Origin: Mariniflexile litorale
GTDB taxonomy: Bacteria > Bacteroidota > Bacteroidia > Flavobacteriales > Flavobacteriaceae
Direction of reading: 5' to 3'
Assembly (NCBI RefSeq): GCF_031128465.2
Contig: NZ_CP155618.1
Coordinates: 1,001,501 to 1,065,500, forward strand
Length of the DNA: 64,000 nucleotides
Made by a program: the position numbers and the translations under genes. Below are positions 18,922 to 28,551 of this stretch, piece by piece; positions within the stretch are counted from its first letter, which is position 1; each line of letters opens with the position of its first letter. The notes beneath the pieces were generated by a model. It worked only from the letters and a program-made list of their open reading frames with translations. It had not been told where the DNA came from and searched no databases.

Positions 18922-19746
18922 TTAATCTTTTTCAATATCTAAAATTGCTGTAGAGTTTTGCATTTCCATTTGCAATACATTAGGTGGGGTTTTACCAGAC
19001 ACACTTATGTACTCTTCATTTAAATTATTGTCACTAACCATAATAGTGTTTAATTTTTTTAAATTCATAAACGCCATTGGTAGATCGCCTGAAAGCTGGT
19101 TAGTTGATAATATCAACTCTTCTAAATTAGTTAATTGAGCTATTTCAACAGGGATTTCTCCTTCTAATTTATTATCCATCAAACTTAACTTTTCAAGTTT
19201 AGACAAAGCATAAATACCATTTGGAATGGTTCCTGTTAAAAAATTACTACCTAGCAAAAGTTCTTTTAAGTTTGTTAATCCCATTAAAGCTTGAGGAATC
19301 TCTCCATCAAATTTATTACTATATAATTTTAATGATACTAGCTTCTTTAATTCACCTAATTCGGAAGGAATATGACCCTCAAATCGATTCATAAATAATT
19401 CTAAAAACATTAATTCTTTTAAGTTTTTTATAGAAGAAGGAAGTATACCTTCTAATTTATTAAAACCTAAATTAATTTTCTTTAAATAAACTAACTCCCC
19501 AATTTCTTGGGGTAAATGACCTTGAAGATTATTAAACTGAAGATTTATTTCTACAACTTTATCGTTTTCAACTTTAATACCATACCATGTGTTAACAGGT
19601 GCTTTGATATTCCATGTAGAGTTCCATTCGCTACCATTTGTTGCGTTATAAAGAGCTATTAAAGCTTCTTTTTCACCTAGAGAAACACCCGCAAATGAAT
19701 ATGCTGTTATAAAAAAAGATACAACAATAAGTTTTAAAGTCTTCAT
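18922..19746 (-). CDS. Secreted leucine-rich repeat protein
   Basis: A 274-residue protein with a signal peptide (cleavage near residue 19, YSFAG). An N-terminal cap (EKEALIALYNATNGSEWNST, as seen in many bacteroidotal LRR proteins) is followed by about eight 23-24-residue repeats of the plant-like type, LxxLxxLxLxxNxLxGxIPxxIGxL, with N-x-F/L-E-G-x-I-P in almost every unit. The protein ends in an acidic tail and has no type IX secretion C-terminal domain, so it is probably periplasmic. LRRs bind proteins; the partner is unknown. It is isolated between the ABC-F gene and a strong terminator. Confidence 0.88.
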   Translation of the reverse strand: MKTLKLIVVSFFITAYSFAGVSLGEKEALIALYNATNGSEWNSTWNIKAPVNTWYGIKVENDKVVEINLQFNNLQGHLPQEIGELVYLKKINLGFNKLEGILPSSIKNLKELMFLELFMNRFEGHIPSELGELKKLVSLKLYSNKFDGEIPQALMGLTNLKELLLGSNFLTGTIPNGIYALSKLEKLSLMDNKLEGEIPVEIAQLTNLEELILSTNQLSGDLPMAFMNLKKLNTIMVSDNNLNEEYISVSGKTPPNVLQMEMQNSTAILDIEKD

Positions 19747-19844
19747 GGTTGAATAAATTTTGGATTTGGGTCTAATACGAAAATAACTGAAAATCAGACC
19801 AAAAACTATTTTATTCGATGAAATACGTTGTTTTTTAACAAATA

Positions 19845-21755
19845 CTAATCGACAAACTGTTCAATTTCAAGCTGAATAGCTTCCCATTTCTCCATTGAAT
19901 TTTGTAAATCGGACTTTAATTTTTGATAATTATCAAAGAAATTAGGTTTTGAAGTAAGTGCATCGTAATTAATTTCAAGTTCTAAATCAATCTTCTTTAT
20001 ATCACCTTCCAACCTATTAATTTCTGCTTCCACATTGCTTAATCTATTGTTTAAAGATTTAAGTTTCTTTTGGTCGTCGTAAGATTGCTGTTTCTTCTCT
20101 TTAGGTGTTTCTTTAACTACAGTTCGCTTTTCAACCTCTCTTAAACTTTCAACATTACGTTGCTCTAAATAATAATCAATATCACCTAGATACTCCTTTA
20201 ATTTATGATCTTTAAACTCGTAAACTTTATTGGTTAAACCTTGAAGAAAATCACGGTCATGAGATACTAAAATTAAAGTGCCTTCAAACTTTTTCAAAGC
20301 TTCTTTTAAAACATTTTTAGATTTGATATCTAAATGGTTTGTAGGCTCATCCATAATCAACACGTTAAATGGTTGCAGCATTAATTTTGCTAAAGCCAAA
20401 CGGTTCCGTTCACCTCCAGAAAGCACTCTTACATATTTATCTGCTTCATCTCCTCTAAACAAAAAGGATCCTAAAATGTCACGCACCTTACTTCTGTTTG
20501 TTTCATTAGCAGCATCAATCATGGTATCTAAAACTGTTTTGCTACCATCTAAGTATTCTGCTTGGTTTTGCGCGAAATAGCCGATTTGAACATTATGCCC
20601 TAATTTTAAATGACCATCGTATTTGATATCACCAACCATAATTTTGGCTAAAGTAGATTTACCTTGTCCATTTTGTCCAACAAAAGCCGTTTTACTATCG
20701 CGTTCAATTAATAAACCCACATTTTTTAAAACTTGGTTATTGCCATAATTTTTTGAGATTTTATCCATTTCAGCCACTACCTTTCCAGGCGTAATTGATA
20801 CTGGAAAATTAAGTGTCATCACGCTATTATCGTCTTGATCAACCTCAATTCTATCAATCTTATCCAGCTTTTTAATAAGTGATTGTGCCATCGTCGCCTT
20901 TGATGCTTTAGCACGAAATTTCTCAATAAGTTTTTCGGTTTGCTCTATTTGCTTTTGCTGATTTTTTTGAGATGCCAATTGTTGGGTTCTCAATTCCTCG
21001 CGCAATACCAAATACTTCGTATATGGCTTCGGATAATCATAAATACGTCCTAAAGAAATCTCAATAGTTCTATTCGTTACGTTATCTAAAAACATTTTAT
21101 CGTGAGACACAATAGCTACAGCTCCTGCATAATTCCTCAAAAAACCTTCTAACCAAATAATAGATTCAATATCCAAATGGTTTGTAGGTTCATCTAGCAA
21201 TAAAATATCGTTATTTTGAAGTAGTAATTTAGCAAGTTCAATACGCATACGCCAACCACCTGAAAAGGTATCAGTTAACTTACCAAAATCCTCGCGTTTA
21301 AAACCTAAGCCTTGAAGGATTTTTTCAGTATCACCTTGATAGTTATAACCTCCTAAAATCTCATATTGATGTTGAAGCTCATTAATATCTACCATTAATT
21401 GATGATACCCTTCACTTTCATAATCAGTACGCTCTGCCATTTGCGTATTAACAGCATCCATTTTAGCTTCTAATTGCTTAATCTCAGTAAATGCTTCGTA
21501 AGCCTCTTCTAGTACCGTTCTTCCTAAAACAAAATCGATATCTTGTTTTAAAAAACCAATTTTAAGTTCTTTATCGGCAGCAATTTGTCCTGTATCTGGC
21601 TCTATTTCTTTTGATAATATTTTTAGCATGGTCGATTTTCCTGCACCATTTTTCCCAATAAGACCTACCCTATCACCATTAACCAGTTTAAACGTTATAT
21701 CTTCAAACAAGTATTCCCCTTGGAATGAAATCGATAAATTATGAATGTTCATCAT
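19845..21755 (-). CDS. ABC-F family ATPase (ribosome-associated)
   Basis: A 636-residue soluble protein with two ABC nucleotide-binding domains and no membrane segments, the definition of the ABC-F class. Domain 1 has Walker A GKNGAGKST, signature FSGGWRMR and Walker B ILLLDEPTNHLD. Domain 2 has GQNGQGKST, LSGGERNR and VLIMDEPTNHLD. Between them is the charged P-site tRNA-interaction linker (about residues 240-300), and the last 90 residues form a coiled coil like that of Uup. ABC-F proteins act on the ribosomal E site to relieve stalled or mistranslating ribosomes. The Uup-like C-terminus suggests a housekeeping factor, not an antibiotic-resistance one. Confidence 0.92.
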   Translation of the reverse strand: MMNIHNLSISFQGEYLFEDITFKLVNGDRVGLIGKNGAGKSTMLKILSKEIEPDTGQIAADKELKIGFLKQDIDFVLGRTVLEEAYEAFTEIKQLEAKMDAVNTQMAERTDYESEGYHQLMVDINELQHQYEILGGYNYQGDTEKILQGLGFKREDFGKLTDTFSGGWRMRIELAKLLLQNNDILLLDEPTNHLDIESIIWLEGFLRNYAGAVAIVSHDKMFLDNVTNRTIEISLGRIYDYPKPYTKYLVLREELRTQQLASQKNQQKQIEQTEKLIEKFRAKASKATMAQSLIKKLDKIDRIEVDQDDNSVMTLNFPVSITPGKVVAEMDKISKNYGNNQVLKNVGLLIERDSKTAFVGQNGQGKSTLAKIMVGDIKYDGHLKLGHNVQIGYFAQNQAEYLDGSKTVLDTMIDAANETNRSKVRDILGSFLFRGDEADKYVRVLSGGERNRLALAKLMLQPFNVLIMDEPTNHLDIKSKNVLKEALKKFEGTLILVSHDRDFLQGLTNKVYEFKDHKLKEYLGDIDYYLEQRNVESLREVEKRTVVKETPKEKKQQSYDDQKKLKSLNNRLSNVEAEINRLEGDIKKIDLELEINYDALTSKPNFFDNYQKLKSDLQNSMEKWEAIQLEIEQFVD

Positions 21756-21797
21756 AGAAATGTAACTTTTGCTACAGAATTTGAATTATTAAAATTG

Positions 21798-21805
21798 TAT
21801 TTTTG
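21798..21805 (+). promoter_or_regulatory. -7 box of the DUF983 gene
   Basis: TATTTTTG matches the TAnnTTTG element 36 nt before the ATG at 21842. The only upstream TTG is at a non-standard spacing (14 bp), so the assignment is tentative. Confidence 0.35.
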
Positions 21806-21822
21806 TCCTGTAATTGCAAATG

Positions 21823-21830
21823 CAAAAGTA
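21823..21830 (-). promoter_or_regulatory. -7 box of the ABC-F gene
   Basis: The minus strand reads TACTTTTG, an exact TAnnTTTG match, 68 nt upstream of the ABC-F start. It lies between the opposing -7 box and the DUF983 start, so the two divergent promoters would interleave. No -33 TTG at standard spacing is seen. Confidence 0.3.
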
Positions 21831-21841
21831 CATTAAATTAT

Positions 21842-22228
21842 ATGTTTAAAAAAGGCTCAAAATTATATAGCATTTTAACGGGAACTTGTCCAAAATGCCA
21901 TGAAGAATCCATGTTCAAAAATAAGAACCCATACATTTTATCAGAAGCATTAAGTATGCACGAAACGTGCAGTAATTGTGGCACGAAGTATAAAATGGAA
22001 CCCTCTTTTTTTTATGGATCAATGTACGTGAGCTACCCAGTTGGTATTGCTTTTGCAACTGCCGCATTTGTTATTTCTTTCTTTGTTTTTAAAGCAAATA
22101 TTAACATCATATTTACCTCTATAGTTGCAACACTTATTGTTTTTATGCCTGTAATTTTAAGACTATCTAGGAATATTTGGATAAACTTTTTTATACATTA
22201 CGATAAATCTTTTGCTAAGAAAAAGTAA
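21842..22228 (+). CDS. DUF983 family membrane protein
   Basis: A 128-residue protein. I chose the ATG at 21842 because the 13 residues in front of it (from 21803) are unlike the family and would overlap the promoter. The N-terminal half carries two CxxC pairs (TGTCPKCHEES and ETCSNCGTKYKMEPSFFYGSMYVSY), followed by two membrane helices (about residues 55-78 and 83-103). This is the DUF983 layout, a zinc-ribbon-like module with two helices. Function is not known. It is transcribed divergently from the ABC-F gene and converges with the next gene after 6 nt. Confidence 0.85.
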   Translation: MFKKGSKLYSILTGTCPKCHEESMFKNKNPYILSEALSMHETCSNCGTKYKMEPSFFYGSMYVSYPVGIAFATAAFVISFFVFKANINIIFTSIVATLIVFMPVILRLSRNIWINFFIHYDKSFAKKK

Positions 22229-22234
22229 TTATTT

Positions 22235-22537
22235 TTAAACTTCCGTTCCTTTTACAAGGAAAGTATATTTAATAGCGTCTTTCTTAAGATGTAAAAAAGC
22301 TGTCCTTCTAGCGTCTTTAGAAAAATCTATAAAGTCTTTTTCAGATTCAAATGAAATAAAGTGAATCTCATATGGTAATTCTTCCTCAAAAGAAATATAA
22401 GTTTCTTTAGTTGGTCTAATTCTATAAATTAATTTCCCTCTATAATCGTTCAATATAGGAATTGCTAGATCTTCAAATTGATGAAAAACAGCCTCTTTTC
22501 CTTCTTTAACAAAGATCATCATGGTTAAATAAATCAT
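22235..22537 (-). CDS. DUF1330-like small protein
   Basis: The ATG at 22537 gives about 100 residues and avoids overlap with the preceding oxidoreductase, whose stop is at 22557; the longer frame to 22612 would add 25 residues that merely copy the oxidoreductase tail region in another frame. The sequence (MIFVKEGKEAVFHQFEDLA, then YEIHFISFESEKDFIDFSKD) resembles the dimeric ferredoxin-like alpha/beta-barrel of DUF1330/NIPSNAP-type proteins. Function is unknown. It is probably cotranscribed with the FAD oxidoreductase. Confidence 0.65.
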   Translation of the reverse strand: MIYLTMMIFVKEGKEAVFHQFEDLAIPILNDYRGKLIYRIRPTKETYISFEEELPYEIHFISFESEKDFIDFSKDARRTAFLHLKKDAIKYTFLVKGTEV

Positions 22538-22556
22538 TATGTTCAGTATAATTAAT

Positions 22557-23603
22557 TTATAAATTAAACCTTTTAATGTCAATCTCCTCTTCAAGAGGTT
22601 TTCCCTTTTCAATAAAATTATAAAGTTCTAGTGCCACATAAGGTCCAATCATCACCCCACGCGTACCCAAACCGTTTAATACAAACATATTCTCATGTAT
22701 TGCATGTTTACCAACTAACGGACGTCGATCTTTTACCGTAGGGCGTATTCCTGCAACTTGGTTTACAACTTCAAATTCGCAAGTAATTTGTTTTTTAAGC
22801 TTCACTAAAAGTTCCTCTTTGGCTAAATCTGTAATTTGAGCGCTTAAATCTTTCCATTCATAAGTAGCTCCTACAATATACAAGTGGTTTCCCAAGGGAA
22901 TTAAAAATACACCAGCTTTTAAAACATAATCTATTTTTAAATCGGGTGCGTGTATAGTTAGTAATTCACCTTTCGCGGGTACTAATGGCAAGTTTTTAAA
23001 AAATGGGTTATTTTTAACCCCAAAACCTTCAGCAAATACGATGTATTTAGCTTCTATGTTTCGGTATCGAATACGACCTTCTTCATTACTCAGGGCTTCA
23101 TAATTAAATAATGACTCAAGGAACCATCCATTACGTAATAAATATCCTTTATAAGCTTCTATTAAAGTTTTGACATCAATGCGCCCGGTTTCTAAAACTT
23201 GACCAAAACCAAATGGAGCCTCTATAGCATTATTTTCATTTTTAATGATTTTTGGTGAAAGGTATTCAGAAAGTATTGGCTTATCGGAAGCTGTAAACCA
23301 ATCATTTTGTTCTTCTAACGATGCAAATTTCCGATTTACAGGGATTTTATAATCTAACTTAACGTCTAATAACGTTTCTAAATTCGCATACATAGGCAAT
23401 GCCAAATCGAGCTGTTCTTTACATTTCCATACAGGTGTAAAACGCTTTAAAACAACCGGGTTATACAAACCTCCCGCAACAGTTGAGGATTGTTGTGACG
23501 CATTATCAAAAACCACAAATGATTTGTTATGAACCTTTAATTGCTCACAGAAACTAATACCTGCTAGTCCACTTCCTACTATAATATAATCTACTTGCAT
23601 CAT
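22557..23603 (-). CDS. FAD-dependent oxidoreductase (DAO family)
   Basis: A 348-residue protein of the D-amino-acid-oxidase/glycine-oxidase fold. The FAD-binding Rossmann motif is at the N-terminus (VDYIIVGSGLAGISFCEQL, GxGxxG), and an acidic residue follows strand 2 (FVVFDNAS). The C-terminal part has the flavin-contact pattern of the family: IRPTVKDRRPLVG and LNGLGTRGVMIGPYVALEL. The substrate is probably a secondary or D-amine but cannot be read. It starts after the gldN terminator and is followed by the small DUF1330-like gene. Confidence 0.85.
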   Translation of the reverse strand: MMQVDYIIVGSGLAGISFCEQLKVHNKSFVVFDNASQQSSTVAGGLYNPVVLKRFTPVWKCKEQLDLALPMYANLETLLDVKLDYKIPVNRKFASLEEQNDWFTASDKPILSEYLSPKIIKNENNAIEAPFGFGQVLETGRIDVKTLIEAYKGYLLRNGWFLESLFNYEALSNEEGRIRYRNIEAKYIVFAEGFGVKNNPFFKNLPLVPAKGELLTIHAPDLKIDYVLKAGVFLIPLGNHLYIVGATYEWKDLSAQITDLAKEELLVKLKKQITCEFEVVNQVAGIRPTVKDRRPLVGKHAIHENMFVLNGLGTRGVMIGPYVALELYNFIEKGKPLEEEIDIKRFNL

Positions 23604-23662
23604 ACTGCGAAGATAGTAACATTTATAACTATGTTAAAAGGTTTAAATGACCTCCAAACTGA

Positions 23663-23694
23663 ATAAAAAAACGCCCACAAAATTTGCGGGCGTT
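23663..23694 (-). terminator. Intrinsic terminator of the gldKLMN operon
   Basis: AACGCCC (23670-23676) pairs with GGGCGTT (23688-23694), and the loop has further partial pairing. On the minus transcript the stem is followed by a run of six U (UUUUUUAUUC). It lies 26 nt beyond the gldN stop. Confidence 0.85.
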
Positions 23695-23719
23695 ATAATT
23701 ATATTATAAGATATTGAAA

Positions 23720-24610
23720 TTAATATGTCCACATATCTAATTCAAAATCTCTAATTTTTTCTTTAATTCTTTCAGACTCTAGCAATTGCATTAAAGCATT
23801 GTCCGATATGTATTCTGTAATTGCTCTATCCTCTTGTACATTCTCTTCTTTATAAATATAACCTTGAAAACGTCTGGCATTTAACACATGGTCGAATGAA
23901 AATGGCATGGAGGTGTTCTTATTATTAAATGACTTCGCCTCATGTAATACCCCTCTAGCATCTGGAAAAAATATCCAAAACAATTCCACTAAATCAGGAC
24001 TATCAGAATCTATAAAGTTAACGTCTGGAGCTACAGGAGCAATTCCTAACAATCTGTATTTCATTTCTGCTTGACGCTTATCAAAATACCAAAGACCTTT
24101 AATATGATATTCTGCAATATCGGCAGCCGTAAGATCTCTTCTATTGATATACTCAGCCGATAATTCTTCACCTGCATTTAGTTGTTCAATACCCAATTCA
24201 GTAGTATCAATTTTCACTAATGTGGCTTCAATATCTTTTAAAGTTCGTTTAGTTTTAAAATAAGAATCGTCATAAATGTTTTTAATCTTACCATTTTTAA
24301 CATTCTTCATAAGCACATCGTACAAACATCTCCTTTCACTACCAATATTATTGGTGTCAACTGGGTAATACAATGAAAAGTTAGCACGTTCGTCTAAAAT
24401 AACTTTCTCCCAAGTCATCTTAGAGAACAGAATATCTCTGTCGTCTACATAACCATACTCTAACGGTTTATCATTATCTATGGCCTTTTGAGCATCTGTT
24501 CTTACCCCAATTTCTTGAGGATTTTTAGCGTTTAGTATATTTGCTTGAGCAAATATGCTTGACACTGTAAAAACAGCTGTTACGGTTAATAAAAAACTTT
24601 TTAAATTCAT
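23720..24610 (-). CDS. gldN: Gliding motility / type IX secretion protein GldN
   Basis: A 296-residue periplasmic protein with a signal peptide ending IFAQ. It matches the GldN family in length and motifs (DRDILFSKMTWEKVILDERANFSLYYP, HIKGLWYFDKRQAEMKYRLLGIAPVAPD, VELFWIFFPDARGVLHEAKSFN). GldN (PorN in Porphyromonas) associates with the GldK ring at the outer membrane and is required for type IX secretion and gliding. It is the last gene of gldK-gldL-gldM-gldN and is closed by an intrinsic terminator. There is no gldO paralogue behind it in this window. Confidence 0.96.
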   Translation of the reverse strand: MNLKSFLLTVTAVFTVSSIFAQANILNAKNPQEIGVRTDAQKAIDNDKPLEYGYVDDRDILFSKMTWEKVILDERANFSLYYPVDTNNIGSERRCLYDVLMKNVKNGKIKNIYDDSYFKTKRTLKDIEATLVKIDTTELGIEQLNAGEELSAEYINRRDLTAADIAEYHIKGLWYFDKRQAEMKYRLLGIAPVAPDVNFIDSDSPDLVELFWIFFPDARGVLHEAKSFNNKNTSMPFSFDHVLNARRFQGYIYKEENVQEDRAITEYISDNALMQLLESERIKEKIRDFELDMWTY

Positions 24611-24692
24611 GTGCTTATCTTTATTGTTATTTCAATACTTATACATATTCTTATTACTAGAGAATTAACAAATGATTAGATTATATTAATCT

Positions 24693-26252
24693 TTAATTCG
24701 TAATCTCAATAATGATTGGAGACACCTTTTTAAGTATCACGCTAACACCGCTAGCTCTTGCCTCAATATCGAAAATTTGAACATCATCTCCCCGTTTTGC
24801 TTTTAATAATACGGATTTTGCTCTACTATCTAGTTTATTACCGTTTACATCAACCGTTGGCTGTCCTGGTACTTTAAATTTAAAGCCAGTTACGCTCAAT
24901 GGTAATTCGAAATCAAAATCATCAAATTTAGCTCCAACAGTTGAAATATCAAGGGCGTTACGTTGCATTTTTATTGAACCGTCTTCACCTCTTATAGTTC
25001 CAGTTGGTTTTGGTAAATCTTTAATTCTGAATGTTGCTTTATCGCTAACATTTAAACCATCAATTTTACCAGTAACATTAATTGTAACTTCTCTACCTTG
25101 AATTCTGGTAGCATCCATTATATATCTACTACCGCTTACTCTACTTAAACCTTGAGCTGAAGCATTTACGTTATTATCTGCTATACCAGCAAAAGAAATA
25201 GTCATTGGGTTTTTAACCCCTCTGTATACAACATTCATTTTGTCTGCTGAAATAGTTGCAGCATTAGGTTTTGCAACCGTAGCAAATGATGAATTCACAG
25301 GCACTTCAACATCTTCACCATCTTGAGCGAAGATTAACTTCCCTTCAATTTTGTGTTCACCAACACCACCAGTTCCAATTTTCAACTTAACTTTACCTTC
25401 TTCAATAGAATATTGGTCCTCTTCTAATTTTCTTCCATCTAAAGTTAACTCCACTCTACTCGGTTTTGTTGAAGCATCTTTACGACCTAATACAATTTGT
25501 CCATCAAACTGCTCTCCATTAAAATAAGCAGATTTAGATGTCTCCATTAAGGTTGTATAATTGGTCATAGACACCTCGCTAGAAAGTGTTCCTTGTAACA
25601 TTGTTGATAATACTTCAGACTGAGTTGTTTTAATATCGGCTTGAAGTTGTGTCATTTTTGTTAATGATGCTACTAAAGGAAACCCTTTGTAATGATAATC
25701 TAACCAACTTTGCTTGATACCATCTCTGTTGGTAACATCGTCTGTGCTAAATTTTTCTTTTACATCTTTAACTACATTTTGCATACCTTTTTCATCTGCT
25801 AAAATTTTAGCAACACCTTCTCTATAGGCTGCCATCTGAGCTAAAAATTCTTCTCCTTCAGGTTTTAATTTTCCACCTTTGAAGAAGTTTTCATCCAGGT
25901 AATCGCCCTTATCCATTATTTCGTAATCTGTAGGGTCGTCAATTTTTGCAACCATATTACCTTTTAAATCTTCTAAGTATTTATCAAATTTTGAAGCTAA
26001 TGCTTCAATTTGGTCTGCTTTAGATTTTAACGATACATATTTTTCTGGTTGATCTGAAGCTTTTTGTTCTAAATTCGCCATGAAAGCCGTATTTCTTTGA
26101 CTTGTAGCTTGATTAGACTCGGTAAGCTTTTCGTTCATTAATCCGAATGCTGAAAGCACTTCCTTGGACATATTTAATGCTAGCATCGCTATAAATATTA
26201 AATACATCAGATTAATCATTTTCTGTCTGGGTGATAAATTTCCTCCTGCCAT
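24693..26252 (-). CDS. gldM: Gliding motility / type IX secretion protein GldM
   Basis: A 519-residue protein with one N-terminal membrane helix (residues about 12-32, MINLMYLIFIAMLALNMS) and a long periplasmic part. The MAGGNLSPRQKMINLMYLIF start and the four periplasmic domains (helical D1 to about residue 220, then beta-rich D2-D4) are those of GldM/PorM. Its dimer spans the periplasm and, together with GldL, forms the proton-driven motor that links the inner membrane to the GldK/GldN ring. It lies 50 nt behind gldL. Confidence 0.97.
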   Translation of the reverse strand: MAGGNLSPRQKMINLMYLIFIAMLALNMSKEVLSAFGLMNEKLTESNQATSQRNTAFMANLEQKASDQPEKYVSLKSKADQIEALASKFDKYLEDLKGNMVAKIDDPTDYEIMDKGDYLDENFFKGGKLKPEGEEFLAQMAAYREGVAKILADEKGMQNVVKDVKEKFSTDDVTNRDGIKQSWLDYHYKGFPLVASLTKMTQLQADIKTTQSEVLSTMLQGTLSSEVSMTNYTTLMETSKSAYFNGEQFDGQIVLGRKDASTKPSRVELTLDGRKLEEDQYSIEEGKVKLKIGTGGVGEHKIEGKLIFAQDGEDVEVPVNSSFATVAKPNAATISADKMNVVYRGVKNPMTISFAGIADNNVNASAQGLSRVSGSRYIMDATRIQGREVTINVTGKIDGLNVSDKATFRIKDLPKPTGTIRGEDGSIKMQRNALDISTVGAKFDDFDFELPLSVTGFKFKVPGQPTVDVNGNKLDSRAKSVLLKAKRGDDVQIFDIEARASGVSVILKKVSPIIIEITN

Positions 26253-26302
26253 GTCTAATTAGGGTTTTTGGTTAATTATTAAAATTTGGGATTAACTCCT
26301 AA

Positions 26303-26941
26303 TTAGTTCTTGTTCATAGCAGACAGCATACCACCATACACGCCATTTAATGATGACAAGTTAGATGCTAAAGATTGCATTTGTTCTTTTAATTTAGATG
26401 CATTTTCAACAGACTCTTCATTAATTGTTGCTTGTTTACTAGCGCTTTCTAATTGTACTTTATATAAACTGTTTAAAGATTCCATTTGAGCTGCTGCTAA
26501 TGATAATTCTTCACCATATTTTTTAGAAGCTTCAATAGAACTTGTATTAGATGACATACTTTTCGCTGCACCTTCGAAGTTTTTAATACTTTCTCCTAAA
26601 CTTGCCATTAATTCACCATCAATTTTGGCGTCTTTTAATAACTCGTCTAATTTTTTTGATAATAAGCCTTCTGGATTTTCATTTTTATCTTTTTTACTTG
26701 TTTCTCCTCCAGCTAATTCTGGGTACACTAAAGACCAATCTAATTCATTATCTACAGGTTCGAATGCTGATAATGCGAAGATAATTGCCTCTGTTACAAG
26801 ACCAAGAGTTAACATGAAGTTACCTGTTAAAGGGCCTATTTCAAAGTGAATAATTTTGAATAGTGCACCAACAATTACAATTGCTGCACCTAATCCGTAA
26901 GCCATATTCATGAACTTTTTACTTGCTTTTGAGTTTGCCAT
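26303..26941 (-). CDS. gldL: Gliding motility / type IX secretion motor protein GldL
   Basis: A 212-residue inner-membrane protein with two N-terminal membrane helices (residues about 13-30 and 38-58). The second carries the conserved buried glutamate (GLVTEAIIFALSAFEP) implicated in proton-driven rotation. The cytoplasmic C-terminal part is helical (ASKQATINEESVENASKLKEQM). GldL forms a pentamer around the GldM dimer. It sits between gldK and gldM on the same strand. Confidence 0.97.
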   Translation of the reverse strand: MANSKASKKFMNMAYGLGAAIVIVGALFKIIHFEIGPLTGNFMLTLGLVTEAIIFALSAFEPVDNELDWSLVYPELAGGETSKKDKNENPEGLLSKKLDELLKDAKIDGELMASLGESIKNFEGAAKSMSSNTSSIEASKKYGEELSLAAAQMESLNSLYKVQLESASKQATINEESVENASKLKEQMQSLASNLSSLNGVYGGMLSAMNKN

Positions 26942-27031
26942 AATTTTCGATTTTTAATTTAAGTAAATACTTAAGTAGGTTAATTAATAGGTTAAAGTTA
27001 TTTATTGATTTGATTAAATTTATTCGTTTTA

Positions 27032-28390
27032 TTACTTATTGCCCGTTACTTGTGTCCCCATGTAATCTTGAACTGTTCTAAAACCAATATAGCTTCTTGC
27101 AGAATCTGCATATTCGTAATCTCTTGTACTTACTTGTAAAAAGTATGCCACGTCTTTCCAAGATCCACCTCTAACAATTTTACGTTGATTATTATTATCG
27201 TTAACACTTGGATTAATAGTTGATGTAAATTCGTAAGAAGAGGGATCGTATGATGCATTTACCCACTCTGACACGTTACCTGCCATATTATACAGGTTGT
27301 AATCATTAGGCTCATAAGACTTAGCTTCTACGGTATATAATGCTTGATCGGCAGCATAATCACCTCTTACAGGTTTAAAATTTGCCATAAAACAGCCTCT
27401 ATCACTTTTTGTGTAAGGGCCACCCCATGGATAAGTAGCTGCTTGAAGACCTCCTCTTGCGGCATATTCCCATTCAGCTTCAGCGGGTAATCTAAAAGTA
27501 TTTACCATGGCTGCACCTTTTCTTGATTTTTGGTATGAGTTTTTCTTAATAGTTCTCCACTCACAAAATGCTTTAGCTTGTTTCCAAGTAACACCTACTA
27601 CTGGATAATCGCTATATGCGTCATGCCAAAAGTAATCGTTATGCATAGGCTCGTTATAAGAATAGGCAAAATCTCTAATCCAAACCGCTGTATCTGGATA
27701 TACTTCTATTTCTTCTTTTACAATAGCATCTCTACGTTTAATTCCTCTGTTTTTTGCAGCTTCCTGCATATCCATGTGACTGTATTGAAACTTAAACTTT
27801 TTAACATCCCAAGTACGTTGTCCATTATAAGAATCTTCTAATGGCAAATACATGGTATCCATTACTTCTGTATAATATTCATCTGGATAATCAGCAGTAT
27901 CGAAAATCAAATCAACTTTACGGTTAATTTTTCGTCCTTCATATCCTGTAGGTCCTAGACCTGTATAGTTTTCGAACATATATTTTTCGTAAACAGACAT
28001 ATTAGCCGTGTCTGCATCTTTAAAAGCAAATTCACCAATACCACCATCTTCAGGCATTTTCCCAACTTCGTCTGCTAAAACAGCTAGTTTGTATCTAAGT
28101 ATTGAGTCTCTAACCCAATTAACAAATTCGCGGTATTCGCTATTTGTTATTTCGGTAGCATCCATATAAAAAGCTCTTACCGTTGCCGTTTTAGCTGGTG
28201 CATCATGAATACCCGCCAAATCGTCATCGCCTTTACCCATTATAAAAGCACCACCTGGAATAAGTTCCATTCCATAAGGTTTTTCAGGGTGCCATTTTTT
28301 TCCTTTAACACCAACTAGTTCGCCCTTATCGTTAGAGCCACAACTCGCTAGCATTGTTATTACTGTGGTTAATAATATAAACTTCTTCAT
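27032..28390 (-). CDS. gldK: Gliding motility lipoprotein GldK
   Basis: I prefer the ATG at 28390 (MKKFILL); a second ATG two codons upstream is also possible. A lipoprotein signal (lipobox MLASC) is followed by a domain of the formylglycine-generating-enzyme fold: GMELIPGGAFIMGKGDDD, ATEITNSEYREFVNW, YPVVGVTWKQAKAFCEWR, NTFRLPAEAEWEYAARGG, YNMAGNVSEWVN and IVRGGSWKD. GldK/PorK uses this fold structurally, not for sulfatase maturation, and forms the outer-membrane-associated ring of type IX secretion with GldN. It is first in the gldKLMN operon. Confidence 0.96.
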   Translation of the reverse strand: MKKFILLTTVITMLASCGSNDKGELVGVKGKKWHPEKPYGMELIPGGAFIMGKGDDDLAGIHDAPAKTATVRAFYMDATEITNSEYREFVNWVRDSILRYKLAVLADEVGKMPEDGGIGEFAFKDADTANMSVYEKYMFENYTGLGPTGYEGRKINRKVDLIFDTADYPDEYYTEVMDTMYLPLEDSYNGQRTWDVKKFKFQYSHMDMQEAAKNRGIKRRDAIVKEEIEVYPDTAVWIRDFAYSYNEPMHNDYFWHDAYSDYPVVGVTWKQAKAFCEWRTIKKNSYQKSRKGAAMVNTFRLPAEAEWEYAARGGLQAATYPWGGPYTKSDRGCFMANFKPVRGDYAADQALYTVEAKSYEPNDYNLYNMAGNVSEWVNASYDPSSYEFTSTINPSVNDNNNQRKIVRGGSWKDVAYFLQVSTRDYEYADSARSYIGFRTVQDYMGTQVTGNK

Positions 28391-28551
28391 ATCCATAGAA
28401 AACTCGAGGTTAATTATTTAAGCTTCATTTTTGAGAGCGTAAACATATTTATATATTTTTTAAAAAACAACTTTTTTAAAGAAAAAATTACGTTTCATCG
28501 TAAAAAAATAACATTTTACCGATTAAATGTACCCTTTGACAGTTATTAGTA

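Noticed and set aside
21803-21841. N-terminal extension MSCNCKCKSTLNY of the DUF983 protein
   Set aside because: It overlaps the TATTTTTG promoter box and lies before the family's normal start at 21842.
27032-28390. Possible sulfatase-modifying (formylglycine-generating) enzyme
   Set aside because: The fold matches, but the gene is first in gldKLMN and has a lipoprotein signal, as GldK does; no sulfatase genes are nearby.
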